Source: Cordilura impudica (taxonomy: Eukaryota > Arthropoda > Insecta > Diptera > Scathophagidae). From it: a stretch of 64,000 bases of DNA. The DNA is taken from NCBI GenBank assembly GCA_963682025.1, contig OY821521.1, positions 120,762,020 through 120,826,019 on the forward strand, given 5' to 3'. This document shows positions 47,346 through 58,213 of this stretch, in pieces; the stretch's first letter is position 1, and every line of letters begins with the position of its first letter. The notes under the pieces are model-generated. The model was given only the letters and a program-made list of their open reading frames with translations, had not been told where the DNA came from and did not search any database. Both the position numbers and the translations under genes were made by a program.

Positions 47346-48188
47346 TTCATCTACTTTTAGAGCTAAATAGTTTTCATTGTTACGGGGGAAGTAATTCCTT
47401 GCGGATGTTTGCTGATTGTTATAGTCTATCCAATAACGTGACGTTTTTGGAGGTGGTATGGTTAATAGTGGTGCTACAACAGAAGAATTGTTTTGATAAT
47501 TATTGTTATGATTATCATTGGATACGGAATTAGTATTTAAATTTAAGTGTCTTAATAATCCAGAAATACTAGATTCAACCATGTGATTACTTTGAGCATA
47601 ATTAATAATGTTGCTATCGGCAACACCTTGGTGTAAATGGTTCTGTTCATTCGCATTATACGACGAATTCGGAAACAGTTTTGGATTGGAGGGCGCTTGC
47701 CCAATTGGAGTTACCATACCGTGTGAATCTTGTTGCATATCCAGTTGATTATGACAGCTTGTGTCGATTAATTGCACCTGATTTTGATCATGAAATAAAT
47801 TACGGCGGGTACTTCGATTATTATGCAGTTTAGCCAGAGCACCGCGACCTTTACCACGAATAGTTTTCGATTTCTGTGCTGATTTTTGTTGTGAAAATGG
47901 TAGCTGATCTAACGGGTTGCCAAACTGTATAGATTGTGCTTGAGAACTTGGGACAAAGCTCGATTGAAATTGTGTCTCCCAGTTAATTTTTCATAACTCA
48001 CAACGCCGTGTACATGTCGCACATTCTGCAAACCGTGATAAATGATTTTCAATGCAATTTCTATCAACAGAGTGGTTGCATTGCGAAATAATAAGTCAGT
48101 TATCATTTTCAGTTAATTTCTCACGACACAGAATACAGGATTTTAATGTAACATTTGACTGTTCTTCAGTTGGATTTTTTGAAGCCAT
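47346..48188 (-). pseudogene. Gypsy gag N-terminus with RING-like cysteine cluster (copy A)
   Basis: The start Met at 48188 (MASKNPTEEQSNVTLKS) is chosen because copy B at 52331 begins the same way and both follow the leader. CILCREKL is followed, after a stop, by CNHSVDRNCIENHLSRFAEC and ATCTRRC: C-x2-C, C-x-H, C and C-x2-C pairs as in RING-type zinc fingers. Then comes a glutamine/asparagine-rich linker (47777-47346) with HNNNYQNNSS and SRYWIDYNNQ. FB2 cuts it at EITS, and capsid follows on the other side. It contains stops and is inactive. Confidence 0.75.
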
Positions 48189-49083
48189 TTCTTCTAAATA
48201 AAAATCTGAATATTTTGTTAGTTTTTCCACTAAACTAATTTTAGGCAAAAGTTAATTTATTGTTGTGTAGGTTTTGAAACAGGAACCAAAAATCGCAAAG
48301 ACAAATTGAAAAATCTTTACTTTTTATATTGTACGGAAAGTATGGTTGTATTATGCCTAGGGACCACGATAACATGTTGGCTTACAAAATAGAATCTAGA
48401 TCGCAACGGAAATCTTAATTTAAAATTCAACTGTAAAAACTACAGAAAAATTCAGTTTAAATATTTTTGAACTAATGATATTCGCTATATAAGAAAGTTT
48501 GTATATGTAAGGTTTTATTACAGCAAAGAATTATTAATCTCAATAAGGAAAATGACATTTGTGTGTTCTTACTAGGTAGTGGTTGTTGGTAAGGATTGTA
48601 AAATATGCTAAATTCGATTGTTACCGTACACAAAGCTGGGTTATTGAACTTATTATTCGTAAAAGGCATAATTAAAATAGTAATTATGCAAACCAGATTA
48701 TGATGCAGTGTCTTGCTACGAGTATCATCTTGTATCTTATTGGACATTTACTTACAAACAGCTAAATAAATGTTTTCCTAACAAAATCAAGTTTCTGATA
48801 ACTAAGTTAAAGAAATCCATTTAATTTATATAATATAATTAATATAAGTTTTTTGAATATCTATTCTACTACACAAAAAAATCATATCAGATGACATATC
48901 GGTCAATTATCCGAACCTGTTTACCTCAGATATTCGAAAAATCCAGAAATGTTTTGTAATGTATTTAATACACCAGATTAGAAATATAAAACGCTTAAAT
49001 TTTAAAAAGAAAAAAAATTGAAGTCTACTACTTTTAAATAACAGAACAGAGCCTTAAACACACAACTAGGTTGCATTTCTTTG
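48189..49083 (-). other. Gypsy 5' leader (copy A)
   Basis: About 0.9 kb between the primer site and the gag start, similar throughout to 52332-53019 in copy B but with an extra block of about 130 bp near 48370-48500 and smaller indels. No coding signal. The small minus frame 48472-48747 lies in this leader and is not conserved in copy B. Confidence 0.65.
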
Positions 49084-49100
49084 GCCCCACGTTGGCGCCA
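49084..49100 (-). promoter_or_regulatory. tRNA-Lys primer-binding site (copy A, one base deleted)
   Basis: Plus strand GCCCCACGTTGGCGCCA equals the 3' end of dipteran tRNA-Lys(CTT), GCCCCACGTTGGGCGCCA, with one G missing. It primes minus-strand cDNA synthesis. Two bases separate it from the presumed LTR end. Confidence 0.88.
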
Positions 49101-49102
49101 TT

Positions 49103-49590
49103 TGTAATGTAACAACCCAATAAATGGGTATAATGACAATCGATTACAATGGTATGAGCATTGCAGGAGCCATTGAGCTGCTATCTTCAGTCAGTTGGGG
49201 GGTTCCGGTCCTCCTCCCATGAAAATAAAATTGCACTACAAAACTTATTACAGACTCCTTATTTTGAAAGATGAATACACTACTTTAATGGTCTGGTAGT
49301 TATTGTAATTATTTAACAAACTGGTAACAATCGAAAAAAAAACGTCGAATTGTTATATAGAACTTCACGATGTTGTAGGAGTTATGCATTTCTATACGCT
49401 CCCTAAACATGTCCTGAGTACGCAATATTTTGACCTCAAGACCTAAGTATGACCAATTCCTACACAACTTTACCACATTGTAAAAAACACACTTATTTGT
49501 TTAACAATCCATATTTTTATAAAATTCACCTATATTCATCCCATTGAGGATGAATATCTTATTTTTTCCGGGTTTTTTCATGTTTTTAAA
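49103..49590 (-). repeat. Gypsy 5' LTR, 3' part (copy A)
   Basis: The LTR would end (minus strand) in GTTACATTACA just before the primer site. The region to about 49590 is shared with copy B (53040-53560), including GAGCTGCTATCTTCAGTCAG and CCGGGTTTTTTCATG. The other LTR boundary cannot be set because the second LTR was not found, so the extent is approximate. Confidence 0.5.
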
Positions 49591-49710
49591 TGGAACTAAA
49601 TTTGCATCCTCTACGTCACGGGTTCCCAACAGGTGGTCTATGTACCCCATAGGGGTACGTGGAGCACTCCTTGGGGTACGAGAAGCGCGGCCGGTAAGAA
49701 AATTTCGAAT
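49591..49710. repeat. Shared flank of unknown family, copy A
   Basis: GGAACTAAATTTGCATCC, GGGTTCCCAAC...GGTGGTCTATGTACC and GGGGTACGAGAAGCGCGGCC also occur at 53750-53874. GGGTTCCCAAC resembles hAT-type termini, but I find no partner end. The region separates the gypsy LTR from the non-LTR tail. Confidence 0.5.
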
Positions 49711-51592
49711 TATTTTTTTTTTTTATTATATATTCTTCCTTTATTTACATATTTAAAAAATTTTGATATTGACATATGAGATCTTATCTTTACATACAGA
49801 AATTGCAACAAATCATACATAGGATCTAAAAATATTAAATAGTTTTTATTTTTTTTTTTAATGATTTTTAAAGAAAAATTGGAGTAAAAAACCTTCATAT
49901 GATTTAATATATTCAAATTCTATCAGAAAATATTTATATGCTTAAAGGTTTATTAGAAATAATAGACCTCTATAAGCATATACTTTTCAATTTAATTTTA
50001 CGTTATTTCTATACATTCTCTTATCAGTAAGAGGAATTTTCAATTTTGGCAAAGTAATTGTTATTAATCCTTGATATGATATCGATAATTTTCTCATAAC
50101 CGGTTTCTTCATGAAGAAGATTTGTGGGACACCTCCAGGGCTTTTTATATATCATTTTAAGACATTTGTTTTGTATAATTTGTAAGCGTTTTCGGTGACA
50201 GTTGGCAGCGTCACTCCAAATAGGACACGCGTAAGTTAATATTGGCATTATAACACTTTTGAAGAGTAGATTTTTGTTTTGGTAGTTTAGAAATGACCTA
50301 TTTAGTAGTGGCCATAATGCTTTAAATGATTTTATAGCTTTTTGGCACGTAGCTATAATATGTTGTTTAAATGTAAGCTTTTTGTCCAAGACAACTCCGA
50401 GATATTTGACATCGTTAAGTACATTGATGGTGTTATTTTCAATAAGAAGATGACGTCTTGGCAGTCTTTTGGGAGATTTGTTGAATGGAAAAATTATTGC
50501 TTGGGTCTTGTTTGGATTAATTTTGATTTTCCATTTGTGGAAATATTTACTGCAATTTACAAGACCCTTCTCCATTTTCTTCAGGAGTGCACTTGTAAGT
50601 TTGTTTTGGGACTTTAAAATCGGATGTTATGTATATCGAGTAAAGCAATGGCGACAAGACTGTCCGTGAGGTAATGGTTTTTGGAGTTGATGTTTCATTA
50701 TTAATCGCATCTTTAAAGCTTCTGTCGTGAATGAAATCTGAAATAAGTTTACATAGATATTTTGGTACGTTTGCCATTATGCCAAACGGTGTCAAACTCT
50801 TTTTCAATATCTAACAATATTAGACCCGTTGAACGTTTATTGCTTTTATTGGTGATTATTTGATTTTTAATCCTGTGTATTTGGTGAGTAGTGCTATGCT
50901 CTTTTTTAAATCCGAATTATTCTTTAGCAACGATAGAATTGGTCATTACAAATTCACTAAGAATGTAGTATTTTTTCAAATATTTTACCTAAGTCACTTA
51001 ATAGACTAATAGTTCTATACCTATTTGGGTTATTTTTTGGCTTATTATGTTTGTTGACAGCTATAACCTTAGCATTTTTGAAAAGGTTTGGGAAATAGTT
51101 GAGTTTGATGTAGTTGTTAAATATTATAACCAGTAATTTTAGAGCTTCGAGTAGTAGTTTCTTTAAGAGCAGGTTGGGCACATTGCCAAAACCAGGGGAT
51201 TTTGAGGGTTTTATTGATGAGACAATATTCATTACTTCTTCCAGAGATGTATAAATTGCAGATTCAGAACTGGGATTTTCCTTCTTTAAACTATTTACTG
51301 TTGTATTTATTAGTGTATCTGGCGAGTGGTTGTAGTTCGAAGTGAGGACTTCACCCTTGTCCTTATCAGATGTTATTTTTGTATTTTCAACTTTAAAGTG
51401 AGCGATTTTATTTTTTCCTTATCCTCGCAAGTTCCTGCTTATTTTCCAAAATAATTTATCACCTGTTTTTAAATTGGATAATAATTGATTCCATTTCTTA
51501 ATGCGCTCCGAATTAATAATTTTATCAATCATGTTACTTAGAAACTTAGTACATAAAAAGTTTTCTCGGATATATTTGAAGATCGAACTTTC
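49711..51592 (-). mobile_element. Jockey/I-like non-LTR retrotransposon, truncated (copy A)
   Basis: The poly(A) tail appears as a T run at about 49712-49724. Going 5' on the minus strand: 50575-50024 is the polymerase C-terminal half (HKWKIKINPNKTQAIIFPFN, VKYLGVVLDKKLTFKQHI, YACPIWSDAANCHRKRLQII); 50807-50547 has PKYLCKLISDFIHDRSFK and LSPLLYSIY, with a deletion that removes the FADD catalytic region; 51232-50957 has IKPSKSPGFGNVPNLLLKKL and NRYRTISLLSDLGKIFEKIL (polymerase start); 51607-51419 precedes it. It is cut at 51592 by the copy-B gag. Endonuclease and ORF1 are absent here. Confidence 0.87.
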
Positions 51593-52331
51593 TTGTGGTA
51601 AGTCCAAAACCAGTTTCGCGCTTTTCCCGTTAGGAGAATATGTAAATTAGTTCATATAATGCCCAAGTGATTTCCAAAATTATCAGCCGTTAACGCTAAC
51701 CCTGTATAAAAATTAGTCATTTTTGAATGATAGAATGATAGAAGTAATTTTATCTGCTCTTAGAGCTAAATAGTTTTCATTGCTACGGGGGAAATATTTC
51801 CTTGCGGATGGTTGCTGATTTTTATAGTCTATCCAATAACGTGACGTTTGTGGATGTGGTATGGTTAATAGTGGTGCTACACCAGAAGAATTGTTTTGAT
51901 AATTATTGTTATGATTATCATTAGAAATACTAGATTCAATCATGTGATTAATTTGAGCATAATTAATAATGTTGCTATCGGCAACACCTTGGTGTAAATC
52001 TGTTCATTCGCATTATACGACGAATTCGTAAACAATTTTGGATTGGAGGGCGCTTGTCCAATTGGAGTTACCATACCGTGTGAATCTTGTTGCATATCCA
52101 GTTGATAATGACAGCTTGTGTCGATTAATTGCACCTGATTTTGATCACGAAATAAATTACCAGTCTGCCAGTTAATTTTTCGTAATTGCGATAACTCACA
52201 ACGCCGTTTACATGTCGGACATTCTGCAAACCGTGACAAATGATTTTCATTTTCAGTTAATTCTCACGACACAGAATACAGGATTTTAATGTAACATTTG
52301 ACTGTAATTCCGTTGGATTTTTTGAAGCCAT
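51593..52331 (-). pseudogene. Gypsy gag N-terminus (copy B)
   Basis: Starts MASKNPTELQSNVTLKS at 52331, with the same CILCRENL and RFAECPTCKRRCEL cluster; a deletion of about 60 bp removes the middle cysteines. Frame 52239-51940 gives LRKINWQTGNLFRDQNQVQL, then the linker (51943-51713), then the uninterrupted EITS...LSF region matching the FB2 insertion point. The last 130 bp match gag capsid at 33440-33570. It ends abruptly at 51593 against non-LTR DNA. Confidence 0.8.
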
Positions 52332-53019
52332 TTCTTCTATATAAAAATCTCAATATTTTGTTAGTTTTTCCACTAAACTAATTTTAGGAAAAAATTAATT
52401 TATTGTTGTATAGGTTTGGAACAAGAACCAAAAATCGCAAAGACAAATTGAAAAATCTTTACTTTTTATATTGTACGGAAAGTATGGTTGTATTATGCCT
52501 AGGGACCAAAATGGGTTTTTCCAAACTATGATAACTTGTTGTTCGTAAGGATTGTAAATTCGATTGTTACTGTACACAAAGCTGGGTTATTGAACTTATT
52601 ATTTGTAAAAGGCATAATTTAAATAGTAATTAAGCAAACCAGATTATGATGTAGTGTCTTGCTACGAGTATCACCTTATATCTTATTGGACATTTACTTA
52701 CAAGCAGCTAAATAAATGTTTTCCTTATAAAATCAAGTTTCTGATAACTAAGTTAAAGAAATCCATTTAATTTATATAATATAATTAATATAAGTTTTTT
52801 GAATATCTATTCTACTACACAAAAAAATCATATCAGATGACAATTATCCGAACCTGTATACCTCAGATATTCGAAAAATCCAGAAATGTTTTGAAATATA
52901 TTTAATACACCAGATTAGAAATATAAAACGTTAAATTTTAAGAAGAAAAAAAATTGAAGTCTACTACTTCTAAATAACAGAACAGAGCCTTAAACACACA
53001 ACTAGGTTGCAGTTCTTTG
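52332..53019 (-). other. Gypsy 5' leader (copy B)
   Basis: Homologous to 48189-49083 with deletions. No coding signal. Confidence 0.65.
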
Positions 53020-53037
53020 GCCCCACGTTGGGCGCCA
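53020..53037 (-). promoter_or_regulatory. tRNA-Lys primer-binding site (copy B, perfect)
   Basis: Plus strand GCCCCACGTTGGGCGCCA is identical to the last 18 nt of dipteran tRNA-Lys(CTT) including CCA. Two bases then separate it from the LTR end TGTAATGTAAC (plus strand). Confidence 0.93.
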
Positions 53038-53039
53038 TT

Positions 53040-53710
53040 TGTAATGTAACAACCAAATAAATGAGTATAATGACAATCTACAGTTGAATTTTAAAAAAAT
53101 CACTGTCGATTACGACGGTATGAGCATTGCAGGAGCCATTGAGCTGCTATCTTCAGTCAGTTGGGGGGTTCGGGTCCTCCTCCCATGAAAATAAAATTGC
53201 ACTACAAAACTTATTTTGAAAGCTGAATACGCTACTTTAATGGTCTGGATAACTACTCAACAAAAAAAAAATCCCCTTGGTAGTTATTGTAATTATTTAA
53301 CAAACTGGTAACAATGGAAAAAAAACTTCACGATGTTGTAGGAGTTATGCATTTCTATACGCCCCTAACCATGTCCTGAGTACGCAATTTTTTGACCTCA
53401 AGACCCAAGTATGACCAATCCCTACACAACTTTACCACAAGAAACACACTTATTTGTTTAGCAATCTATATTTTTATAAAATTCACCTTTATTCATCCCA
53501 TTGAGGTTCATATTACAAAATGTATGAATATCTTACTTTTTCCGGGTTTTTTCATGTTTTTAAATGTTATTAATAAAGATTTGTTTCTTTTAAACGTTAC
53601 AAGATTACAATACCTAGTGAAAGTGCAATGTTTAAAACCGTTGTATCAAACGATTCGGTTGTACAAAAAATGCATTACTTTTTTGATATCTACTATGATA
53701 ACGGGATATA
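53040..53710 (-). repeat. Gypsy 5' LTR region (copy B)
   Basis: Shares 53040-53560 with copy A. The added stretch to 53710 (GTTATTAATAAAGATTTG...) is missing from A. The outer LTR boundary is not determined; TGTTGCGA-like or TG...CA ends could not be paired without a second LTR. Confidence 0.45.
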
Positions 53711-53874
53711 ATAAGTATTAACGTTGAATGGACAATGACAAATAACATGGAACTAAATTTGCATCCTCTACGTCATGGGTTCCCAACCGGTGGTCTATGT
53801 ACCAAATATGGGTACGTGGAGCACTCCTCGGGGGTACGAGAAGCGCGGCCGGTAAGAAAATTTGTTTTCGAATT
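53711..53874. repeat. Shared flank of unknown family, copy B
   Basis: Begins with the 65-bp repeat also seen at 832-896, followed by GGGTTCCCAACCGGTGGTCT and a GGGGTACGAGAAGCGCGGCC stretch shared with 49619-49700. Possibly an LTR or transposon end; unassigned. Confidence 0.45.
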
Positions 53875-54184
53875 ATTTTTTTTTATTATATATTCTTCCT
53901 TTATTTACGTATTTTAAAAAATTTGATATTTACATATTAGATCTTATCTTTACATACAGATATTGCAACAAATAATACATAGGATCTAAAAATATTAAAT
54001 AGTTTTTATTTTATTTTTTAATGATTTTTTAAAGGAAAATTGGAGGAAAAAACCTTCATATGATTTAATATATTCAAATTCTATCAGAAAATATTTATAT
54101 GCTTAAAGGTTTATTAGAAATAATAGACCTCTATAAGCATATACTTTTCAATTTAATTTTACGTTATTTCTATACATTCTCTTA

Positions 54185-55190
54185 TCAGTAAGAGGAATTT
54201 TCAATTTTGGCAAAGTAATTGTTATTAATCCTTGATATGAAATCGATAATTTTCTCATAACCGGTTTCTTCATGAAGAAGATTTGTGGGATACCTCCAGG
54301 GCTTTTTATATATCATTTTAAGACATTTGTTTTGTATAATTTGTAAGCGTTTTCGGTGACAGTTGCCAGCGTCACTCGAAATAGGACACGCGTAAGTTAA
54401 TATTGGCCTTATAACACTTTTGAAGAGTAGATTTTTGTTTTGGTGGTTTAGAAATGACCTTCTATTTCGTAGTGGCCATAATGCTTTAAATGATTTTATA
54501 GCTTTTTGGCACGTAGCCATAATATGTTGTTTAAATATAAGCTTTATGTCCAAGACAACTCCGAGATATTTGACATCGTTAAGTACATTTAAGGTGTTAT
54601 TTCCAATAAGAAGATGACGTCTTGGCAGTCTTTTGGGAGATTTGTTGAATGGAAAAATTATTGCTTGAGTCTTGTTTGGATTAATTTTGATTTTCCATTT
54701 GTGGAAATATTTATTGCAATTTACAAGACCCTTCTCCATTTTCTTCAGGAGTGCACTTGTAAGATTGTTTGAAGAAATTAACGCAGTAGCATCTGCGAAA
54801 TAAGCAATTTTCATATATTTTGCGACTTTAAAATCGAATGTATATGTATATCGAGTAAAGCAATGGCGACAAGACTGATTCTTGATTTAACCCTAAGGTT
54901 TTTGGAGTTGATGTTTCATTATTAATCGCAACTTTAAAGCTTCTGTCGTGAATGAAATCTGAAATAAGTGCACATAGATATTTTGGTATATTTGCATTAA
55001 GAAGTTTAAAAAAGAGGCCATTATGCCAAACGGTGTCAAACGCTTTTTCAATATCTAACAATATTAGACCCGTTGAACGTTTATTGCTTTTATTGGTGAT
55101 AATTTGATTTTTAATCATGTGTATTTGGTGAGTAGTGCTATGCTCTTTTTTAAATCCAAATTGTTCTTTAGCAATTAATACTTTTATCAA
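54185..55190 (-). pseudogene. Non-LTR reverse transcriptase (copy B)
   Basis: Frame 55190-54828 covers the palm: KEQFGFKKEHSTTHQIHMIK, LLDIEKAFDTVWHNGLFFKL (first catalytic Asp in DIEKAFD), ESVLSPLLYSIY. Frame 54814-54185 starts KIAYFADATALISS, the catalytic loop with FADA where FADD is the rule, so the second Asp is lost. It continues to the C-terminus CLKMIYKKPWRYPTNLL. The two frames are offset. The copy is inactive. Confidence 0.88.
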
Positions 55191-55636
55191 TCATGTTACT
55201 TAGAAACTTAGTACATAAAAAGTTTTCTCGGATATAGTTGAAGATCGTTGGCTGTTTCTTTTAAAGCTTCTTCTTAGTTTTATATATTTCACAGTACTTT
55301 CTGGAAATGTGTAATTATTTTGTTGAGTTATTTTAGGTGTAGACACATCCCTTGCTTCGAAAAATATTTTCTCGCTCTATTATTATCTCAAATTGTTTTA
55401 ATTTAGAAAAGTTTGAAATGCCATTAGCATTCATATTATTAGTATAATCCATGTGTGTATTTCACCATTGACATTAAAAATTTGATTTATTGTACTTTTG
55501 AAGTGCACCTATGCAAATCATCCATAACTGTAGTGAAAATATCAAAAAGCTCGTCAATGCTAAATAAAACGTTGTTTGTTTTCAGCTGATTAGCTGTTAT
55601 TATTGATGTTATTGTTACAATTTGTGTTGTTGTTAC

Positions 55637-56576
55637 TTAAATTTTGGAAATCAACCTTTGATTGAAATGAAATATTTTTTGTTGCCTGCTGTTGTTATGA
55701 CTTTTGGAAGTTACTCTTGTTCTAGTTTCCAAATAGAGAGAACGTAACGGACCGTTGATGTCATTTGCAGAGTGATCAGTTCTCTCTTTTCCATGTTTTT
55801 TGCAATTAAAGCATGTAAAAACAGCTGGCCTTTTTTCATTTGTGTAAACGGACACACACTTGTATAATGTTGTTCAGCACATATCATACACGCAGCACTT
55901 CGATGACAATGTTCACCGCCATGGCTATACATTAAGCAGTTCCAGCATTGAGTTGGTTTGTTCCTAGATCTAGATTTGTATATTTTCCAAGAAATTATAA
56001 TATTGGAAATTGTCCTTACATTTTTTAAGGCAGTTGGATTAAAATTTTTACGAACAAATTGAACTTTGTAAACAGCATTGTCGTTCGAACTGAATTTAGT
56101 GACTATTTCAGCCACGAAAGAAGGAGATAGGTTGTAGTTTTTTAACTCTTCGGTGATGTCCCCAGAGTTTATGCGGGGTAAACCGTGTAGAAAGGTTGTG
56201 TATAACCTATTATCTTTGGAGCCATATGAATGAAACTCCATTTTACTCTCTTTAAGAATTTGCTTGTAGCATTCGTACAATTCTTTAGTTGGAGCAAAAA
56301 TGTTGGTACCAATTGAAGTACGTTTGAAAATACAATCTTTACCAAGTAGTTTTCGTATTTCTGCAAATGGGGCGTTGGCTTCAACAGCTATAGGTGGAGG
56401 TTTGTGTTGTTTAATATCGTTAATATTTGATGCATATCATTGAGAACAGCAAGCAAGCTAAATCTGTTGCTGGAAGTTGACGCGATGTTTGGGTTAACAA
56501 AACCCGGAAGAAGTTTTGTCATCTTCTTGTTCGCAAGGCGCTTTCTTTTAGATGAAGATTTGGTCCCTCGGGCCAT
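55637..56576 (-). pseudogene. Non-LTR ORF1 with zinc knuckles (nucleic-acid-binding protein)
   Basis: Start Met 56576 (MARGTKSSSKRKRLANKKMT), basic N-terminus. After frameshifts, 56280-55711 has a PRE_C2HC-like region (YTTFLHGLPRINSGDITEEL) and two CCHC-type knuckles: CWNCLMYSHGGEHC and CMICAEQHYTSVC. A third, CFNCKKHGKERTDHSAND, lies in another frame (55855-55637). Such proteins coat element RNA and accompany it into the nucleus. Three frameshifts break it. Confidence 0.85.
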
Positions 56577-56640
56577 CGCTAAATTTTTATTCCTGTTTTA
56601 AGCTGAATTGACTACCACGTGAGTTCAAATGAGATCAAGA

Positions 56641-57571
56641 ATAGGCAATTGCAAAAATAAAACTATACACTTGTTTTTAATTTTAAATAGTTGTACTCTA
56701 AGCGCGTTAATTATTTACACGACCGTTCATAAAAAAAAATAAATTCGAACTGGTTTCGAATTATTATTGATAATATATCATTACACTGTGGAACAAATTC
56801 AGGTTAGCAAAAGTTGGATTCTGAGAGTGAGGGGTGAAAACAGAGGCGTTTGATTATATTAGTTCGAATTTTTCTTTTAATCGACCTTCGAACTTTGCAG
56901 TCAAATGCCGATTTTCAGCATATTGCTTATATGGTTTTTTGGCTATAACTCGTCGACTAATTGATATTTTTCAATCTGTAAAAGCCAAATTGTTGCTAGA
57001 AACCTGTGCAACAATTAAAATTTAAAAAAAAAAATGATTTAGAAAATTTTTGTGGTGCTTATGAAGCAAAATGTTGGAAAAATATTTTTTTTCATGCTTT
57101 TTGAAAATATTTTCCACAAAACTAAGTCTTTTTTGCTTTCTGTTTGATCTATAATATGCTTCTCAGTTTCTTCAATAAATTTCCTTTGAAAAGAAAATGG
57201 TCTTAGTCGATAATTTGCGTTAAAAATCCCAAAACCATTAAATAAATAGCGATTTAGGTAGAAGTAATTAAAAAGGGAAGTTCCAAGAATTAGGAATTAG
57301 TAAAACAACTTTTTTGTTTTCAACCACTGCACAGGTAGCGATTTTGTTTTATTTCGTACAAGCGAACTAATTTCAAAAATGAAGATTCAGTTAAGACTCG
57401 AAACTCAGCCGAAGCTGATGTCCTTTAATTTTGATAAAATTCGCTGTTAAGTTTTTTGGAACTTATTTCATTTTGTTAGTGATTTTAGTTAAGTTCATCG
57501 GTTTCATAAAAATAAAAAAAAAAACATTGTATATTATATATTGTATTAGAAATGTCGGAACCAAATATAAA
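56641..57571. other. Non-coding start of the duplicated 6.7-kb unit
   Basis: No coding signal. From 56854 (TTATATTAGTTCGAATTTTT) the sequence is the same as 63601 onwards. Contains AATAAATAG-type A/T-rich DNA. The 63-residue plus frame at 56834-57025 lies in this repeat and shows no domain. Confidence 0.6.
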
Positions 57572-58213
57572 ATGGACCATTTTTGTAATGTTTGTGGACG
57601 TTTCATAGCAAGCGATGAAAAATGTGCCAATGCGAGTTATTTTTTTTTTTGGAAGCCTACAAACAATATTTCTCGCAAGAGTTTATCACTCATGTAAACT
57701 ATGCCCCTAAAAAAGGTTGCTATAATTGCTATTCAACTCTTATCCAATGGAAAAGTGAAAAGAAGAAGGCTATGCCTTTTGGTATACCGCATCAAGAAGA
57801 AAATTGCTATGGATGTATCAACTACCATAAAACTTTGAATAGAAGGAAAGCAAAGAATAAAACTTATGTAGCAACATACCGAAGTATTGATCTTCAAACA
57901 GATATCAGTACTACCACCGCCGCTGCTACATCCATGGATTTCTTCTCAGAATACTACCCTGGTGAAGGTACATCCTACGAAATATCAAAGGACCAATCCT
58001 AGTCACAGAAAACCAATTGGATGGAATTGTTGCAAATTTGTGTTTGACGCAGAAAAATCAGAACTACTGGCTTCATTTTTGAAAGGAAATAATTTTCTGG
58101 CGAAAGGTACCAAAGTAAAAGCATTTCGGAAATGCCAAAAAGAGGTAGAAAAGTTCTTCAATGTGAATGATGCAAAAAATTTCGCTTATTGCAACGATAT
58201 GGATAAAATTAAT
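57572..58213 (+). pseudogene. Fragment of an insect cysteine-pair protein family, broken by the hexanucleotide array
   Basis: Start MDHFCNVCGRFIASDEKCAN; after a frameshift near 57645, EAYKQYFSQEFITHVNYAPK, KGCYNCYSTLIQW, KAMPFGIPHQEENCYGCINYHK; after another near 58000, KSELLASFLKGNNFLAKGTK and KNFAYCNDMDK. The pattern of C-x2-C pairs (CNVC, CYNC, CYGC), MPFGIP and FAYC resembles uncharacterised arthropod proteins often seen in repetitive, retroelement-like contexts; function unknown to me. The homologous C-terminus is replaced by (TACAAA)n from 58214. The start Met is the one at the first cysteine pair. Confidence 0.65.

Larger units (their letters stand above)
2718..49590 (-). mobile_element. 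Ty3/gypsy LTR retrotransposon (copy A) split by two Foldback-like insertions
   Basis: Reading on the minus strand: LTR and tRNA-Lys primer site (49.1 kb), gag start (48188), the FB2 insertion (47336-33640), rest of gag, protease, reverse transcriptase, RNase H and first half of integrase (33639-30208), the FB1 insertion (30198-3266), and the end of integrase (3256-2718). The frame is continuous across both insertion points once each insert and one TSD copy are ignored. Removing the inserts leaves roughly 6 kb, a normal size. The coding region has many frameshifts and stops. No env was seen. A tRNA-Lys primer, DDE integrase and gag-PR-RT-RH-IN order fit Ty3/gypsy. Confidence 0.85.
47337..51592. 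repeat. Segmental tandem duplication, unit A
   Basis: Gag start, leader, primer site, LTR part, flank and non-LTR element in the same order and orientation as in 51593-55240. Originally it also included 33440-33639, before FB2 entered. Sequence identity is high, with indels. The join at 51592 fuses non-LTR polymerase to gag. Confidence 0.85.
51593..55240. repeat. Segmental tandem duplication, unit B
   Basis: Second copy of unit A. It lacks FB2 and so provides the empty target site. Relative to A it lacks about 600 bp of the polymerase (between 50930 and 51530 in A) but keeps about 150 bp near 53565-53715 that A has lost. Beyond 55240 the non-LTR element continues to its 5' end, absent from A. 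Confidence 0.85.
53875..56640 (-). mobile_element. Jockey/I-like non-LTR retrotransposon (copy B), internally deleted
   Basis: The tail T-run is at about 53875-53884. Minus-strand order: ORF1 (56576-55637), a decayed stretch (55636-55200) where the endonuclease and polymerase start should be, then polymerase (55190-54185). Only about 2.8 kb remains of an element usually about twice that. ORF1 and polymerase order and the three zinc knuckles are typical of the Jockey/I group. Confidence 0.87.
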
